Part shown: piece by piece, positions 8,655-18,143 of the stretch
Layout: every line of letters starts with the position of its first letter
Position numbering within the stretch: position 1 is the first letter of the stretch
Assembly (NCBI GenBank): GCA_023382535.1
Contig: JAHDWA010000021.1
Span: 88,856 to 152,855, forward strand
Reading direction: 5' to 3'
DNA: 64,000 nucleotides
DNA from: Anaerolineae bacterium
GTDB lineage: Bacteria > Chloroflexota > Anaerolineae > 4572-78 > J111
The notes under the pieces: model-generated
What the model was told of the DNA's origin: nothing
Seen by the model: the letters and a program-made list of their open reading frames with translations, nothing else
Databases searched by the model: none
Made by a program: the position numbers and the translations under genes

Positions 8655-9584
8655 TTGACTCTCCAGGATCAACTCGTCCAATTTCTGGTTTCGGGCATTA
8701 CCCTCGGCAGTATTTATGCCCTGATTGCGCTGGGCTTTGTAACCATTTACAACGTTACCGGCATCATTAACTTTGCCCAGGGTGAGTTCGCCGTCTACGG
8801 GGCACTTATGGCCATCACCGTCTTCCAGAAAATCAGATTGTTGAGCGGCAACTTGCAGCTCGATCTGGGTTGGCCTTTGCCGGTAGCAGCCCTCTTTGGC
8901 GTAACTGTCGCTGTCGGGTTGGGCATGTTACTGTATTGGGTGGGCATCCAGCCAGCGCGCCGGGCCTCCATTCTCAGTCAAATTATCATTACCATTGGCG
9001 CTGCTTTTGTCTTTCGCGGCCTGGCTTTGCTGATTTGGGGTACTGATCCCTTCCGGCTGCCGGCTTTTACCCAGGGAGCACCCCTTAAACTTTTTGGGGC
9101 TATCCTTACTCTACAAGGGATATGGGTGATAGCAACAATCTTCCTGGTCCTGGCAATGCTTTATCTATTCTTTAACTATACACTCACCGGCAAAGCATTG
9201 CAGGCTTGCGCGGTTAACTCGACGGCAGCGCGGCTGATGGGAATTAACACCCGCCGCATGGCTCTGTTGGCGTTTGGCCTGAGCGCCGCTGTCACAGCCA
9301 TCGCTGGTATCGTGATTGCTCCGGCTACCTTTATGACTTACGACCGGGGGCTGATCCTCTCGCTTAAAGGATTTGTGGCCGCAATTATGGGCGGGATGTC
9401 CAGTCCGGTTGGCGCTGTTGTGGGTGGTCTGCTGTTGGGGATTCTGGAGTCGTTTAGCGCCGGATTGATTTCATCCGGCTATAAAGATGCAGTGGCCTTC
9501 TTTGTTCTTTTCATTGTTTTAGCCGTGCGTTTGGGCGGGCTGCTGCGGGGTCGGACAGTTACTTTTGAACAAGCTGGATTATAA
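8655..9584 (+). CDS. livH: Branched-chain amino acid ABC transporter permease LivH
   Basis: 309 residues, polytopic inner-membrane permease. Seen: QFLVSGITLGSIYALIALGF at the N-terminus, INFAQGEFAVYGA, and GFVAAIMGGMSSPVGAVVGG, all typical of LivH, with about eight hydrophobic segments. The start is taken as TTG 8655 (MTLQDQL) after AAAAAGGG; no better ATG precedes the first membrane helix. Confidence 0.93.
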   Translation: MTLQDQLVQFLVSGITLGSIYALIALGFVTIYNVTGIINFAQGEFAVYGALMAITVFQKIRLLSGNLQLDLGWPLPVAALFGVTVAVGLGMLLYWVGIQPARRASILSQIIITIGAAFVFRGLALLIWGTDPFRLPAFTQGAPLKLFGAILTLQGIWVIATIFLVLAMLYLFFNYTLTGKALQACAVNSTAARLMGINTRRMALLAFGLSAAVTAIAGIVIAPATFMTYDRGLILSLKGFVAAIMGGMSSPVGAVVGGLLLGILESFSAGLISSGYKDAVAFFVLFIVLAVRLGGLLRGRTVTFEQAGL

Positions 9585-9589
9585 GCAAA

Positions 9590-9758
9590 TTAATTGTGAA
9601 TTGCCCACAGGGGGCCTTCGGCTCTGAATGGTGAATTGTAAATGGTGAGTGAAAGAATAAGTACCTGATGGAAATCCGAAATCCACACCCGTTAGTCGGG
9701 CAATCCAAAATCCAAAATCTAAAATCTAAAATACCCAAAGGGCACGATGTCCAAAATC
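9590..9758. repeat. Composite repeat island entering livM
   Basis: GTGAATTG, GGTGAATTGTAAATGGTGAG words are followed by ATCCAAA heptamers and, at 9730-9758, the same 29-base module found at 2933-2961. The right half is translated as the N-terminus of LivM, in a different reading frame from the copy in leuC. Confidence 0.8.
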
Positions 9759-10741
9759 TGGCCGGTTTGGCCACGCTGGCGCTGGTCCTGGCCCTGCTGC
9801 CGCTCACCATTCAGAATAACTATATTCTGACGATTTTGATCTTTGTAGCCCAGTTCACCATCCTCACGATTGGCCTCTCCCTCTTGATGGGCTATGCCGG
9901 TCAGATTTCGCTGGGACAAGCGACATTTTTTGGGATTGGGGCTTATACCACGGCCATCCTGGCGACTCGTTTTCACGTTTCTCCCTGGCTGGCTTTTCTG
10001 GCGGGAGTTCTACTCTCAGCCGGAATAGCTTATCTCGTTGGCGGCTTAATCTTCCGGCTGCATGGTCATTACCTAGCCATGGCTACGTTGGGCATGAATA
10101 CCATTTTGTTTCTCACCCTAACTCAGGAGGTTGAGTGGACCGGCGGACCATCCGGTTTGCGGGGCATCCCCGACCTGAGCTTGGGGCCGTTGATGTTTGC
10201 CGGCGATACCTATTATTTTTACCTGTTCTGGTTTTTTGCCCTGCTGGTCATTGCCGCCTCGCTGAACATTGTCAACTCGCGGGTAGGACGGGCCATGCGG
10301 GCTTTACATGCCAGCCAGGTCGCCGCCGAAGCCTTGGGCATTGACACAAATGCCTTCAAGATCAAGGTATTTGTCCTCAGCGCCGCTTATGGTGGGTTGG
10401 CTGGAGGATTACATGCCGCCTATCTCGGTTTTATCAGTCCATCTTCTTTTGGCATCGGCGTTTCTATTGAACTGGTCGTCATGGCGGTGGTGGGCGGACT
10501 GGCCAGTGTGTGGGGGCCTCTCTTTGGGGCCAGTCTCGTCATGATGATTGAACAATACTTGCGGACGGCCGTGAAAGCCATTATCCCCAACGCTTCGGGT
10601 GAGCAAGAGATTATCGCGTTTGGTCTTATCTTGATGGTCATCATGATTTTCTTGCCTGAAGGACTGTTCACCGGTCTGGTCAAGGCCGGGCGAAGATGGT
10701 ATTTAAGACAATGGCTGCTCAGGCCGGTGCAGGATAGATGA
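9668..10741 (+). CDS. livM: Branched-chain amino acid ABC transporter permease LivM
   Basis: 357 residues. Second permease of the liv importer. Seen: GYAGQISLGQATFFGIGAY, HGHYLAMATLGMNTI, TGGPSGLRGIP, and the EAA-like RAMRALHASQVAAEALGI. The first 30 or so residues are polar and repeat-encoded, so the conserved protein effectively begins at LAGLATLALVL. ATG 9668 has only a weak ribosome site, and TTG at about 9764 is an alternative start. The stop overlaps the ATG of livG (ATGA). Confidence 0.92.
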   Translation: MEIRNPHPLVGQSKIQNLKSKIPKGHDVQNLAGLATLALVLALLPLTIQNNYILTILIFVAQFTILTIGLSLLMGYAGQISLGQATFFGIGAYTTAILATRFHVSPWLAFLAGVLLSAGIAYLVGGLIFRLHGHYLAMATLGMNTILFLTLTQEVEWTGGPSGLRGIPDLSLGPLMFAGDTYYFYLFWFFALLVIAASLNIVNSRVGRAMRALHASQVAAEALGIDTNAFKIKVFVLSAAYGGLAGGLHAAYLGFISPSSFGIGVSIELVVMAVVGGLASVWGPLFGASLVMMIEQYLRTAVKAIIPNASGEQEIIAFGLILMVIMIFLPEGLFTGLVKAGRRWYLRQWLLRPVQDR

Positions 10742-11589
10742 TCGAAAGCTTGCCGTCTACCAAGTCATCTAACCCACCGGATTTTGTCCCACCCTCAACT
10801 TTGCTCGAAGCCAGGCAGCTGTTCAAAAGCTTCGGGGGGCTGATGGCAGTCAATCAGGTAGATTTATCGGTCCGTTCCGGCGAAATTATGGCTTTGATTG
10901 GCCCTAATGGGGCCGGTAAGACGACCATGTTCAATCTTATCTCCGGCGTGCATCGCCCGGACAAAGGACAGGTCGTTTTTGAAGGTAAGTGTATTTCGGG
11001 TTTACCTATGCACGAAGTTGCGGCCATGGGGGTGGTGCGCACGTTTCAAAATCTACAAATTTTTGAGACCATGACTGTTCTGGAAAATGTAATGGTTGGC
11101 TGTCACCGGCAAGGCCGGGTCGGATTCTTGGCTGCTGCGCTGCGCTGGCCGGGGGTAGCCGCCGAAGAAACTCATTTGCAAGCGCGGGCGCTGGAGTATC
11201 TGGCTATGGTCGGGCTGACCCACCGGGCTGGAGATTCGGCTTCATCGTTATCCTACGGACAGCAACGCCTGGTTGAAATTGCCCGTGCTCTGGCCGCCAC
11301 CCCTAAACTGTTGCTGCTTGATGAGCCGGCCGCCGGGCTGACGCGGGTAGAAGCAGCAGCCCTCGACGTCTTGATCGGTCGTATCCGAGAGCGGGGCGTC
11401 GCCATTTTGCTGGTGGAGCATGACATGAACCTGGTCATGGGGTTGGCTGACCGGATTGTCGTATTACATTACGGGCAGAAAATCGCCGAAGGCACACCGG
11501 CTGAAGTGCAGTCCAGCCCGGAAGTAGTCCAGGCCTACTTGGGCGTAGATTGGCAGAAAACGATTTACGATTTTAGATTTACGATTTAA
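10738..11589 (+). CDS. livG: ABC transporter ATP-binding protein LivG
   Basis: 283 residues. ATPase of the liv importer. Walker A GPNGAGKT at residues 55-62, signature SYGQQRLVE, Walker [12 protein letters not shown], and H-loop [16 protein letters not shown] roughly 20-residue N-terminal extension precedes the usual start of the domain. The final residues (TIYDFRFTI) are encoded by an ACGATTTAGATTT repeat, which also provides the stop. Overlaps livM by 4 bases. Confidence 0.94.
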   Translation: MIESLPSTKSSNPPDFVPPSTLLEARQLFKSFGGLMAVNQVDLSVRSGEIMALIGPNGAGKTTMFNLISGVHRPDKGQVVFEGKCISGLPMHEVAAMGVVRTFQNLQIFETMTVLENVMVGCHRQGRVGFLAAALRWPGVAAEETHLQARALEYLAMVGLTHRAGDSASSLSYGQQRLVEIARALAATPKLLLLDEPAAGLTRVEAAALDVLIGRIRERGVAILLVEHDMNLVMGLADRIVVLHYGQKIAEGTPAEVQSSPEVVQAYLGVDWQKTIYDFRFTI

Positions 11590-11600
11590 ATTCAAATATG
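11564..11600. repeat. ACGATTT/TTTAGATT heptamer island at livG 3' end
   Basis: ACGATTTACGATTTTAGATT words encode the last nine residues of LivG and supply its stop, then end just upstream of livF. Confidence 0.7.
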
Positions 11601-11605
11601 GAAAG

Positions 11606-12376
11606 ATGCTTGAGATAAGAGGTATTTCAACCTTTTATGGGCACATTCAAGCCCTCAACAAAGTCTCGCTAGAGGTCCGGGCCGGTGAGATTATCTCGCT
11701 GATTGGGGCCAACGGCGCGGGTAAAACCACCCTGCTCAATAGCATTTCGGGCGTTGTTCCTCCCCGCCAGGGGCAGATCGTGCTGAATGGGCAGGAGATC
11801 ACTTCTCATTCGCCCGAAGCCATCGTGGGCCTGGGTGTCAGCCATGTACCGGAGCGGCGCCAGGTGTTTGGGGTTTTGACGGTGCAAGATAACCTGTTGT
11901 TGGGAGCCTATTTGCGTTTGCGGCGAGGCGAAGGCCGGGCCGTAGCCCAGGATATGGACGGCATTTTCAGGCTCTTTCCCCGGCTCAAAGAACGCCCCAA
12001 GCAATTGGCCGGCACGCTTTCCGGGGGAGAACAGCAGATGCTGGCGATGGGTCGAGGGCTGATGGCCCGGCCAAAAGTATTGTTACTGGATGAACCTTCC
12101 CTGGGCCTGGCCCCAATTCTGGCGCAGGAGATTTTTCAGATCATTCAACAGTTGCGGGCTGCCAACGTCATGATCTTGCTTGTGGAGCAAAACGCACGAG
12201 CCGCGCTGGAGATTTCTGATCGGGGCTACGTTTTGGAAACCGGGCTGATCGTGTTGAGTGATACGGCCAAAGCACTGCTGGCGAATGAGGGTGTGCAGCA
12301 AGCCTACCTGGGCCGAGTCCCAGGGAGCAACCATCACCCACCCAACTCTAATACGCAAATTACTGTGAGCTTATGA
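11606..12376 (+). CDS. livF: ABC transporter ATP-binding protein LivF
   Basis: 256 residues. Second ATPase of the liv importer. Walker A GANGAGKT at residues 34-41, LSGGEQQMLAMGRGLM signature, Walker B VLLLDEPSLGLAP, and H-loop VEQNARAALEISDRGYVLETG, the LivF-type ending. Ribosome site GGAAAG. The stop overlaps the start of the CoA-transferase gene, which suggests that the transporter and enzyme are coexpressed. Confidence 0.94.
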   Translation: MLEIRGISTFYGHIQALNKVSLEVRAGEIISLIGANGAGKTTLLNSISGVVPPRQGQIVLNGQEITSHSPEAIVGLGVSHVPERRQVFGVLTVQDNLLLGAYLRLRRGEGRAVAQDMDGIFRLFPRLKERPKQLAGTLSGGEQQMLAMGRGLMARPKVLLLDEPSLGLAPILAQEIFQIIQQLRAANVMILLVEQNARAALEISDRGYVLETGLIVLSDTAKALLANEGVQQAYLGRVPGSNHHPPNSNTQITVSL

Positions 12377-13542
12377 TTCTAAAAAACATTACCGTCTTAA
12401 GCCTGGAACAAGCCACCACCCTGCCCTTTCTCACCTACCACCTGGCCTGTGATGGGGCGCGGGTCATCCGGGTGGAAAACCCGCAGCGGCCCGACCCCAA
12501 CCGCTTTGTGGGGCGCAAGGTATTGGACGAAGAGGGCATGAACAGCTATTTCCTGCCCAACAACTGCGGCAAGGAAGCCATTACCCTCAACCTGGGCAGC
12601 GCCAAGGGCCAGGTCATCTTGCATCAACTCATCGCCCGGCTCAAGGTGGACGTCTTTGCCTGCAACCAACGCCCCCGCAGCTACACCCGCCTGGGCATTG
12701 ATTACGACACCCTGCGAGCCGTCAAACCCGACCTGATCTGGGTCGGCATTAGCGGCTTTGGCCCCGACAGCGATGAGGCTGCCTACGACCCCATTTTGCA
12801 GGCTCGCGCCGGCTTTATGGATTTGACTGGTGACCCGGATGGCCCACCCCTCGTTTTTGGTCTGCCAATGGTTGACCTGGGCGCGGGCGAGCACGGCTAC
12901 GGCCAGATTATGAAGGCGCTGTACCATCGCGCTGTTACCGGCGAGGGGATGCGGCTGGATATCTCGATGTTTCGCAGCGCCGTATCATGGATGGTCTCCC
13001 CGGTCATGTTGACCCACAGCCTGAACGAGACGGCAGCCCGGCGGGGCAACATCCACCAATTTTTCGCCCCGGCCTCGGTTTACCCCACTCGCGACGGCTA
13101 CGTGTATATGGCCGTCGGCAACGACCGGCAGTGGGCCGCCATTTCCGAACTGCCCGCCTTTGCCGCCCTGGCCCGGCCGGAGTACGCCCGCAACACCGGT
13201 CGCATCGCCGATGTGTCAGCCCTCAATCGTCAACTGACCGAAACCTTTAAAGGTTTGACTACTGCCGCCGCGATTGAGCTTTTCCAGGGCATTGGCGTGC
13301 CAGTATCGCGCGTTAATACGATGGTGGATGTGGTGGCCGACCCGCTGGTGGTCGCTCACCTCATCCACCTCAGCGACCCCCGTTCCGGCCTGATGGTGGC
13401 GCTGCCCGGACCGCCGGTGGGCGAAACTCCTTCATTGCGTTTCCCTCCTCGCCTGGGCGAACATAATCGGCAGGTCTACATCGAAGAAATGGGCTACGCC
13501 GCCGAAACCTTCGCTGCCTGGCAAGAACAGGGGATTATTTGA
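12373..13542 (+). CDS. Class III (CaiB/BaiF, formyl-CoA transferase family) CoA-transferase
   Basis: 389 residues. Transfers CoA between an acyl-CoA and a free acid through aspartyl-CoA anhydride chemistry. The nucleophile is Asp168 in LPMVDLGAGEHGYGQI, aligned with the formyl-CoA transferase Asp. Also seen: DGARVIRVENP and the GFGPDSDEAAYDPILQARAGFMDLTG region. It is translationally coupled to livF, so it probably activates or exchanges the imported ligand or a downstream product. Substrate unknown. Confidence 0.9.
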   Translation: MILKNITVLSLEQATTLPFLTYHLACDGARVIRVENPQRPDPNRFVGRKVLDEEGMNSYFLPNNCGKEAITLNLGSAKGQVILHQLIARLKVDVFACNQRPRSYTRLGIDYDTLRAVKPDLIWVGISGFGPDSDEAAYDPILQARAGFMDLTGDPDGPPLVFGLPMVDLGAGEHGYGQIMKALYHRAVTGEGMRLDISMFRSAVSWMVSPVMLTHSLNETAARRGNIHQFFAPASVYPTRDGYVYMAVGNDRQWAAISELPAFAALARPEYARNTGRIADVSALNRQLTETFKGLTTAAAIELFQGIGVPVSRVNTMVDVVADPLVVAHLIHLSDPRSGLMVALPGPPVGETPSLRFPPRLGEHNRQVYIEEMGYAAETFAAWQEQGII

Positions 13543-13545
13543 ACG

Positions 13546-14748
13546 ATGACCGATTTTTTATTAGCCGACCAGTTGTTAAACCATGTCCGGGTTTTATCGC
13601 AGCAAATTGGGCCACGCCCCGCCGGTCATTCAGCCGAGGCTCAAGCGCGGGAATACATTCGGTGTGCTTTGGCCGAGGCTGGCTTCTCTGAAATTGAGGC
13701 AATGCCCTTTTATACCTGGGATACCTGGGGCTACTCGCTTTTTGTGCCGGTGGCCCTGACCCTGGGGGGCAACTTGCTGGGCAAGATGGGGCGAACCGCC
13801 AATATAATCGGGGCGTTAACCGCCCTGCTGAGCGCCTACCATCTATGGCGCGCCTCAGTCGCCAACCGCCAGCCACTGTCTCCTCTTTTTCCCAAACGCC
13901 CTACCGCCAACTTGTTAGTTCGGATTCCCCCAAAAACCCGGCGGCGGCATAGAGTTGTCCTCATTGGCCACACCGATACCAACAAGCACCGGGCCATGTT
14001 TAGCCCGGCTACTAAACATTTCTTGCAGGCCTCGACGACACTGGGCATGTTACTGCCGCTGGTTAATGGGCTGGCTCAATTAGCCCAAGCAGCCAGGCCA
14101 GGGAAAAAGGCCACCCTTCTCCAGCAGGCCAGCCTGATGGGATTGATGTCTTTGCTGTTTGTTGTGATGTACGACGAGAAGGAAGGCTACATTGAAGGGG
14201 CCAACGATAACGCCAGCGCGGTAGCCTGCTTATTAGGTTTGGGCGCGCATTTGAAGCAAAACCCGCTCGACCAGACGGAAGTCTGGCTGGCCTTTACCAG
14301 CGCCGAAGAAGTGGGCTGTTTGGGAATGCATCAGTTGTTAGATGCTTATGGTCGCCAACTTGCCGATGCCTGGTTAATTGACTTTGAGATGGTTGGGGCA
14401 AAAGATGTAGCTTACGTGACCCGCCACAGCAGCCTGTCTTACCTGGGTGCTTACACACCTGATAAAGAATCTATAGCCTTGGCTGAAGCCGTGAGCCAAC
14501 AACACCCCGAGTTGAACGTCTCTGGCCGCCCCATGATAATCACCGAAGAGGTGGGTAGCTTGCGCGGACGCGGTTACCGAGGAATATGCCTGGTCGGTGT
14601 GGGCGAAGATGGCTGGCTGGCGAATTGGCATCAATACAACGATAACTTCAATCATATTGAGCCATCCGGTCTTGAACGCGCTGCCCGCTTTGCCCTGGCG
14701 ATGATGCAGATGCTTGATGAAAGTGGCTCTTATCTGGGAAAATCATAG
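13546..14748 (+). CDS. M28-family metallopeptidase with membrane insertion
   Basis: 400 residues. Zinc aminopeptidase-type fold. Metal ligands are visible as GHTDTN, GANDNASA, SAEEVG, DFEMVG, and the late WHQYNDN histidine. Hydrophobic segments around residues 60-100 and 160-205 interrupt the fold, so the enzyme is probably membrane-anchored. It starts 4 bases after the CoA-transferase stop. Peptide breakdown would supply amino acids to the neighbouring pathway (inference). Confidence 0.82.
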   Translation: MTDFLLADQLLNHVRVLSQQIGPRPAGHSAEAQAREYIRCALAEAGFSEIEAMPFYTWDTWGYSLFVPVALTLGGNLLGKMGRTANIIGALTALLSAYHLWRASVANRQPLSPLFPKRPTANLLVRIPPKTRRRHRVVLIGHTDTNKHRAMFSPATKHFLQASTTLGMLLPLVNGLAQLAQAARPGKKATLLQQASLMGLMSLLFVVMYDEKEGYIEGANDNASAVACLLGLGAHLKQNPLDQTEVWLAFTSAEEVGCLGMHQLLDAYGRQLADAWLIDFEMVGAKDVAYVTRHSSLSYLGAYTPDKESIALAEAVSQQHPELNVSGRPMIITEEVGSLRGRGYRGICLVGVGEDGWLANWHQYNDNFNHIEPSGLERAARFALAMMQMLDESGSYLGKS

Positions 14749-14795
14749 GACCTCCTCGGAACTCCCCCACAAGTTCCCCTGAGTTCCCACGGGTT
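14749..14795. repeat. Short degenerate tandem (GAACTCCCCCA/GTTCCCC words)
   Basis: Imperfect copies of GGAACTCCCCCACAAGTTCC-like words fill the gap before the ribosome site (CAGGAGGC) of the ligase gene. Confidence 0.5.
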
Positions 14796-14814
14796 ATTTA
14801 CGCAGGAGGCAACG

Positions 14815-16086
14815 ATGTATCAACCCAATCTAGAAACCCTTCCCCAAACTGAACTGGCAGCCCTGCAGCTTACCCGTCTGCGCAACACCCTGGCCTACAT
14901 CCATAACCACAACCCGGCCTATGTGAAACACCTGGGCGGCCTCGGCCCGGATGATGTGGCCTCGCTGTCGGATCTGCAAAAATTTCCTTTTATCACCAAA
15001 GATCACCTGCGCGAAGGGTATCCGTACTTTTATACCTGCGCCCCTCGCTGCAAATTTATGCGGATGCACATGAGTTCCGGCACTACCGGCGTTCCAGTTA
15101 TCTGCCCCCACACCGAGACCGATCTCAACCAGTGGGGCGAAATCGTGGCCCGCTGCCTGACCGTCGCCGGCCTGACCTCTGAGGATGTGCTGCAAATCAC
15201 CCCATCTTTTGGTCTATTTAACGGCGGCTTTGGCTTTCATTATGGCGCATCGGCCCTCAAAGCTATGATTATTCCCATTGGCGCGGGCCGCAGCAGCCTG
15301 CAGTTGCAGTTGATGAAGGAGCTGGGCGCGACCGCCTTGGCCGCCATCGCCTCTTACCCGCTGCGCTTGATGGAGGTCGCTCACCAGGAGGGCTTTGATT
15401 TCCGCCAAGAAACCTGCCTGCGGGTCGGTATTTTTGGAGCAGAGGTCTGGAGTGAGGGCCTGCGCGGGCGAATCGAGGCCGAGATGGGTATTACCGCCTT
15501 TGACATCATCGGCATGACCGAAACGGCTGGGGTCGGCATGGGCATTGACTGCCCGGCCCGTGACGGCATCCACGTCTGGGAAGATCACTATCTGGTTGAA
15601 ATTGTTGACCCGGAGACGGGTCAACCGCTGCCTGACGGTCAAAAAGGCGAGATGGTCGTCACCACTCTGACCCGCGAGGCGCTGCCCTTGATCCGCTTCC
15701 GCACCCGTGATTTGACCGCCATCCGCAGCCGCGAACTCTGCGCCTGCGGGCGCACCCACCTGCGGGTCGAGCGCATCCAGCACCGCACCGATGATATGCT
15801 CAAGGTCAAAGGAGTCAACTTTTATCCGGCCCAAATCGAGAACATTCTCATGCGCCACCAGGATATCGCCACCGATTACCTGATCCGCCTGACCAAACAG
15901 GCCGGCAAAGACCAGGTCTGGCTGACGGTGGAGACGGTTGAACCGGGCAGCGACAGCTTAATGACCCGGCTGCGCGAAGAGATTTTCGACCTGATTGGCC
16001 TGCACGCCGACCATATTGACCTGGTTCCGGTCGGCTCGATTGAACGCTCACCCGGCAAAGCAGTCCGGGTAAAAGATGAAAGGTAG
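14815..16086 (+). CDS. paaK: Phenylacetate-CoA ligase family (PaaK-type aryl-CoA ligase)
   Basis: 423 residues. AMP-forming ligase that activates an aryl acid with ATP and CoA. Seen: MSSGTTGVPVICPHTE (ATP loop), FGLFNGGFGFHYG, DIIGMTETAGVG, TRDLTAIRS, and the C-terminal hinge HRTDDMLKVKGVNFYPAQIE. All are PaaK-family signatures and length is normal. Relatives act on phenylacetate, indoleacetate or benzoate derivatives. Because no classical benzoate-CoA ligase is visible, this enzyme is the only aryl-acid activator seen near the benzoyl-CoA reductase genes; its true substrate is open. hyuA follows within 6 bases. Confidence 0.9.
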   Translation: MYQPNLETLPQTELAALQLTRLRNTLAYIHNHNPAYVKHLGGLGPDDVASLSDLQKFPFITKDHLREGYPYFYTCAPRCKFMRMHMSSGTTGVPVICPHTETDLNQWGEIVARCLTVAGLTSEDVLQITPSFGLFNGGFGFHYGASALKAMIIPIGAGRSSLQLQLMKELGATALAAIASYPLRLMEVAHQEGFDFRQETCLRVGIFGAEVWSEGLRGRIEAEMGITAFDIIGMTETAGVGMGIDCPARDGIHVWEDHYLVEIVDPETGQPLPDGQKGEMVVTTLTREALPLIRFRTRDLTAIRSRELCACGRTHLRVERIQHRTDDMLKVKGVNFYPAQIENILMRHQDIATDYLIRLTKQAGKDQVWLTVETVEPGSDSLMTRLREEIFDLIGLHADHIDLVPVGSIERSPGKAVRVKDER

Positions 16087-16091
16087 GAGAT

Positions 16092-18143
16092 ATGCGTATT
16101 GGAATTGACGTGGGCGGTACCTTTACCGACGTAGTGCTTATTGACGACCAATCCGGTCAAATCCACTACACCAAAACTCTAACCACCCCGACCAACCGAG
16201 CCATCGGCGTAATGAATGGCCTGGCCCAGATTTTGGAGCTGGCCGCTGCCGACGCCGGCCAGATTGACTACATTGTGCATGGCACCACCACCGGCACCAA
16301 CGCCCTGATCGAGCGCAAGGGGGCGCGCACCGGCCTGATTACCACCGCCGGCTTCCGGGACGTGCTTGAAATTGCCCGCATCGAGCGTCCCGACGCCGGC
16401 CTGTACGACATCTTTGTAGACCTACCGGCCCCACTCGTCCCGCGCTACCTGCGCGCCGAAGTCGGCGAACGGGTGGCCGCCGATGGGCAGGTGGTCCACC
16501 CGCTGGATGAAGAAAGCGCCCGCTGCGCCATCGCCGCCCTCAAAGCGCAGCAAGTCGAGGCGATTGCCGTCAGCCTCATCTTTAGCTTTCGCAACCCTCA
16601 ACACGAGCGCCGGGTGCGCGAGCTGTGCGGCCAGCTTTTCCCGGAGGCGGTCGTCTCGCTCTCCTCGGAAATCGCCCCGGAGTTCCGTGAGTATGAGCGC
16701 ACCTCGACGGTGGTCATCAACGCCTACTTACAGCCGGTCATCACCCGCTACCTCGATAACCTGACCAAAGCGGTGGCGCAGCGCTACGGCCAGCTTGATC
16801 TGCGCATCATGCAGGCCAATGGCGGCTCGATGAGCGTGGCCGATGCCAAAGGGCGGGCGGTCAATATGGTCAACTCCGGGCCGGCGGGCGGGGCGCTGGC
16901 GGCGGCCTTTGTGGGCCAGCTGAGCGGCGACGAGCAGATTGTGGGCGTGGATATGGGGGGGACCAGCTTTGACATCGGCTTGATTATTGGCGGCCAGCCT
17001 CACACTTCGTCGGAAGGGCAGTTTGAGGGCTACCCGGTCAAAATCCCTATGATTGACGTGCACGCCATCGGCGCAGGCGGGGGCAGCCTGGCCTGGATTG
17101 ACCGGGGAGGCGCGCTCAACGTGGGGCCGGAAAGCGCCGGGGCCGATCCTGGCCCAGCCTGCTACGGCCAGGGCGACCGGCCCACCGTGACCGACGCCAA
17201 TTTGGTGCTGGGCCGCCTCAACCCGGCCTATTTCCTGGGCGGGACAATGAAGCTGGACGCGCAGCGGGCCAGGCGGGCCATCCAGGAACACGTGGCCGGG
17301 CCCCTGGGCCTGCCGGTCGAAGAGGCCGCGGCCGGGATTATTCGCGTGGTCAACGCCAATATGGTCCGTGGCATCAGCACCAATACCATCGAAAAAGGGC
17401 TGGACGCGCGCGACTTCTCCCTGCTGCCGTACGGTGGGGCCGGGCCGTTGCATGCCGTAGACCTGGCCCGCGAGCTGGGCATGAAGCGGGTCATTGTGCC
17501 GCCCTATCCGGGGGTTTTTTCCGCGCTGGGGCTGCTGGTGGCCCACACCCGTTACGATTACGTGGCGACGGTAGCTGCCAACGAAAAGACGGTTGTCCCC
17601 GCCGATCTGGAAAGCCGTTTTGCAGCCATGGAAACCCAGGGCCAGGCCCAACTGTTGGCCCAACACCTCCCCGCCGACAATATCCGGCTGCTGCGCTCGG
17701 CCGATTTGCGCTACGAGGGCCAATCCTACGAACTCAACACCCCGGTTCCTCCCGGCCCGCTGACCGCCGAGCAGGTGCGCTGGGTGATTGACGCCTTCCA
17801 CAAATTACATTACCAGCTTTACGCCTACGGCTCGGTGGATGAGCAGGTTGAGTTTATCAACCTGCGGGTCACGGCCATCGGCCTGTCGCCGGAGGTAAGG
17901 CTGGGCGCGAGGCAGCAAGACCTGACAGGTCTCGCCAAAGAAACAACCAAAAACCGGCGGCCGGTCTACTTTTTTGAGCACGGCTTTGTGGAAAGCCTAA
18001 TCCTCGACCGGGCGCAACTGCCGCCCGGCGCAACCTTCACCGGCCCCTGTCTGGTGGAAGAAATTGCCTCGACCACCGTCGTCCCGCCGGAAGCGCGGGG
18101 CCGGGTGGACGAGGTTGGTAGTTTGATGATTGAGTGGAGATGA
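16092..18143 (+). CDS. hyuA: Hydantoinase/oxoprolinase family protein, A subunit
   Basis: 683 residues. ATP-grasping ASKHA-fold subunit of the HyuA/acetone-carboxylase-beta family. Seen: MRIGIDVGGTFTDVVL, HGTTTGTNALIERKGA, GVDMGGTSFDIGL, AIGAGGGSLAW, GADPGPACYG, and LLPYGGAGPLHA. The family includes N-methylhydantoinase, 5-oxoprolinase, and acetone and acetophenone carboxylases. It is immediately downstream of the aryl-CoA ligase and upstream of its B partner. Only two subunits are present, so acetophenone carboxylase (which has more) is less likely. Confidence 0.9.
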   Translation: MRIGIDVGGTFTDVVLIDDQSGQIHYTKTLTTPTNRAIGVMNGLAQILELAAADAGQIDYIVHGTTTGTNALIERKGARTGLITTAGFRDVLEIARIERPDAGLYDIFVDLPAPLVPRYLRAEVGERVAADGQVVHPLDEESARCAIAALKAQQVEAIAVSLIFSFRNPQHERRVRELCGQLFPEAVVSLSSEIAPEFREYERTSTVVINAYLQPVITRYLDNLTKAVAQRYGQLDLRIMQANGGSMSVADAKGRAVNMVNSGPAGGALAAAFVGQLSGDEQIVGVDMGGTSFDIGLIIGGQPHTSSEGQFEGYPVKIPMIDVHAIGAGGGSLAWIDRGGALNVGPESAGADPGPACYGQGDRPTVTDANLVLGRLNPAYFLGGTMKLDAQRARRAIQEHVAGPLGLPVEEAAAGIIRVVNANMVRGISTNTIEKGLDARDFSLLPYGGAGPLHAVDLARELGMKRVIVPPYPGVFSALGLLVAHTRYDYVATVAANEKTVVPADLESRFAAMETQGQAQLLAQHLPADNIRLLRSADLRYEGQSYELNTPVPPGPLTAEQVRWVIDAFHKLHYQLYAYGSVDEQVEFINLRVTAIGLSPEVRLGARQQDLTGLAKETTKNRRPVYFFEHGFVESLILDRAQLPPGATFTGPCLVEEIASTTVVPPEARGRVDEVGSLMIEWR

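Noticed and set aside
16728..17801. A long minus-strand frame inside hyuA, and similar ones inside hyuB and leuC (3205-4356).
   Set aside because: No recognisable motifs and fully overlapped by well-supported genes; a by-product of codon composition.
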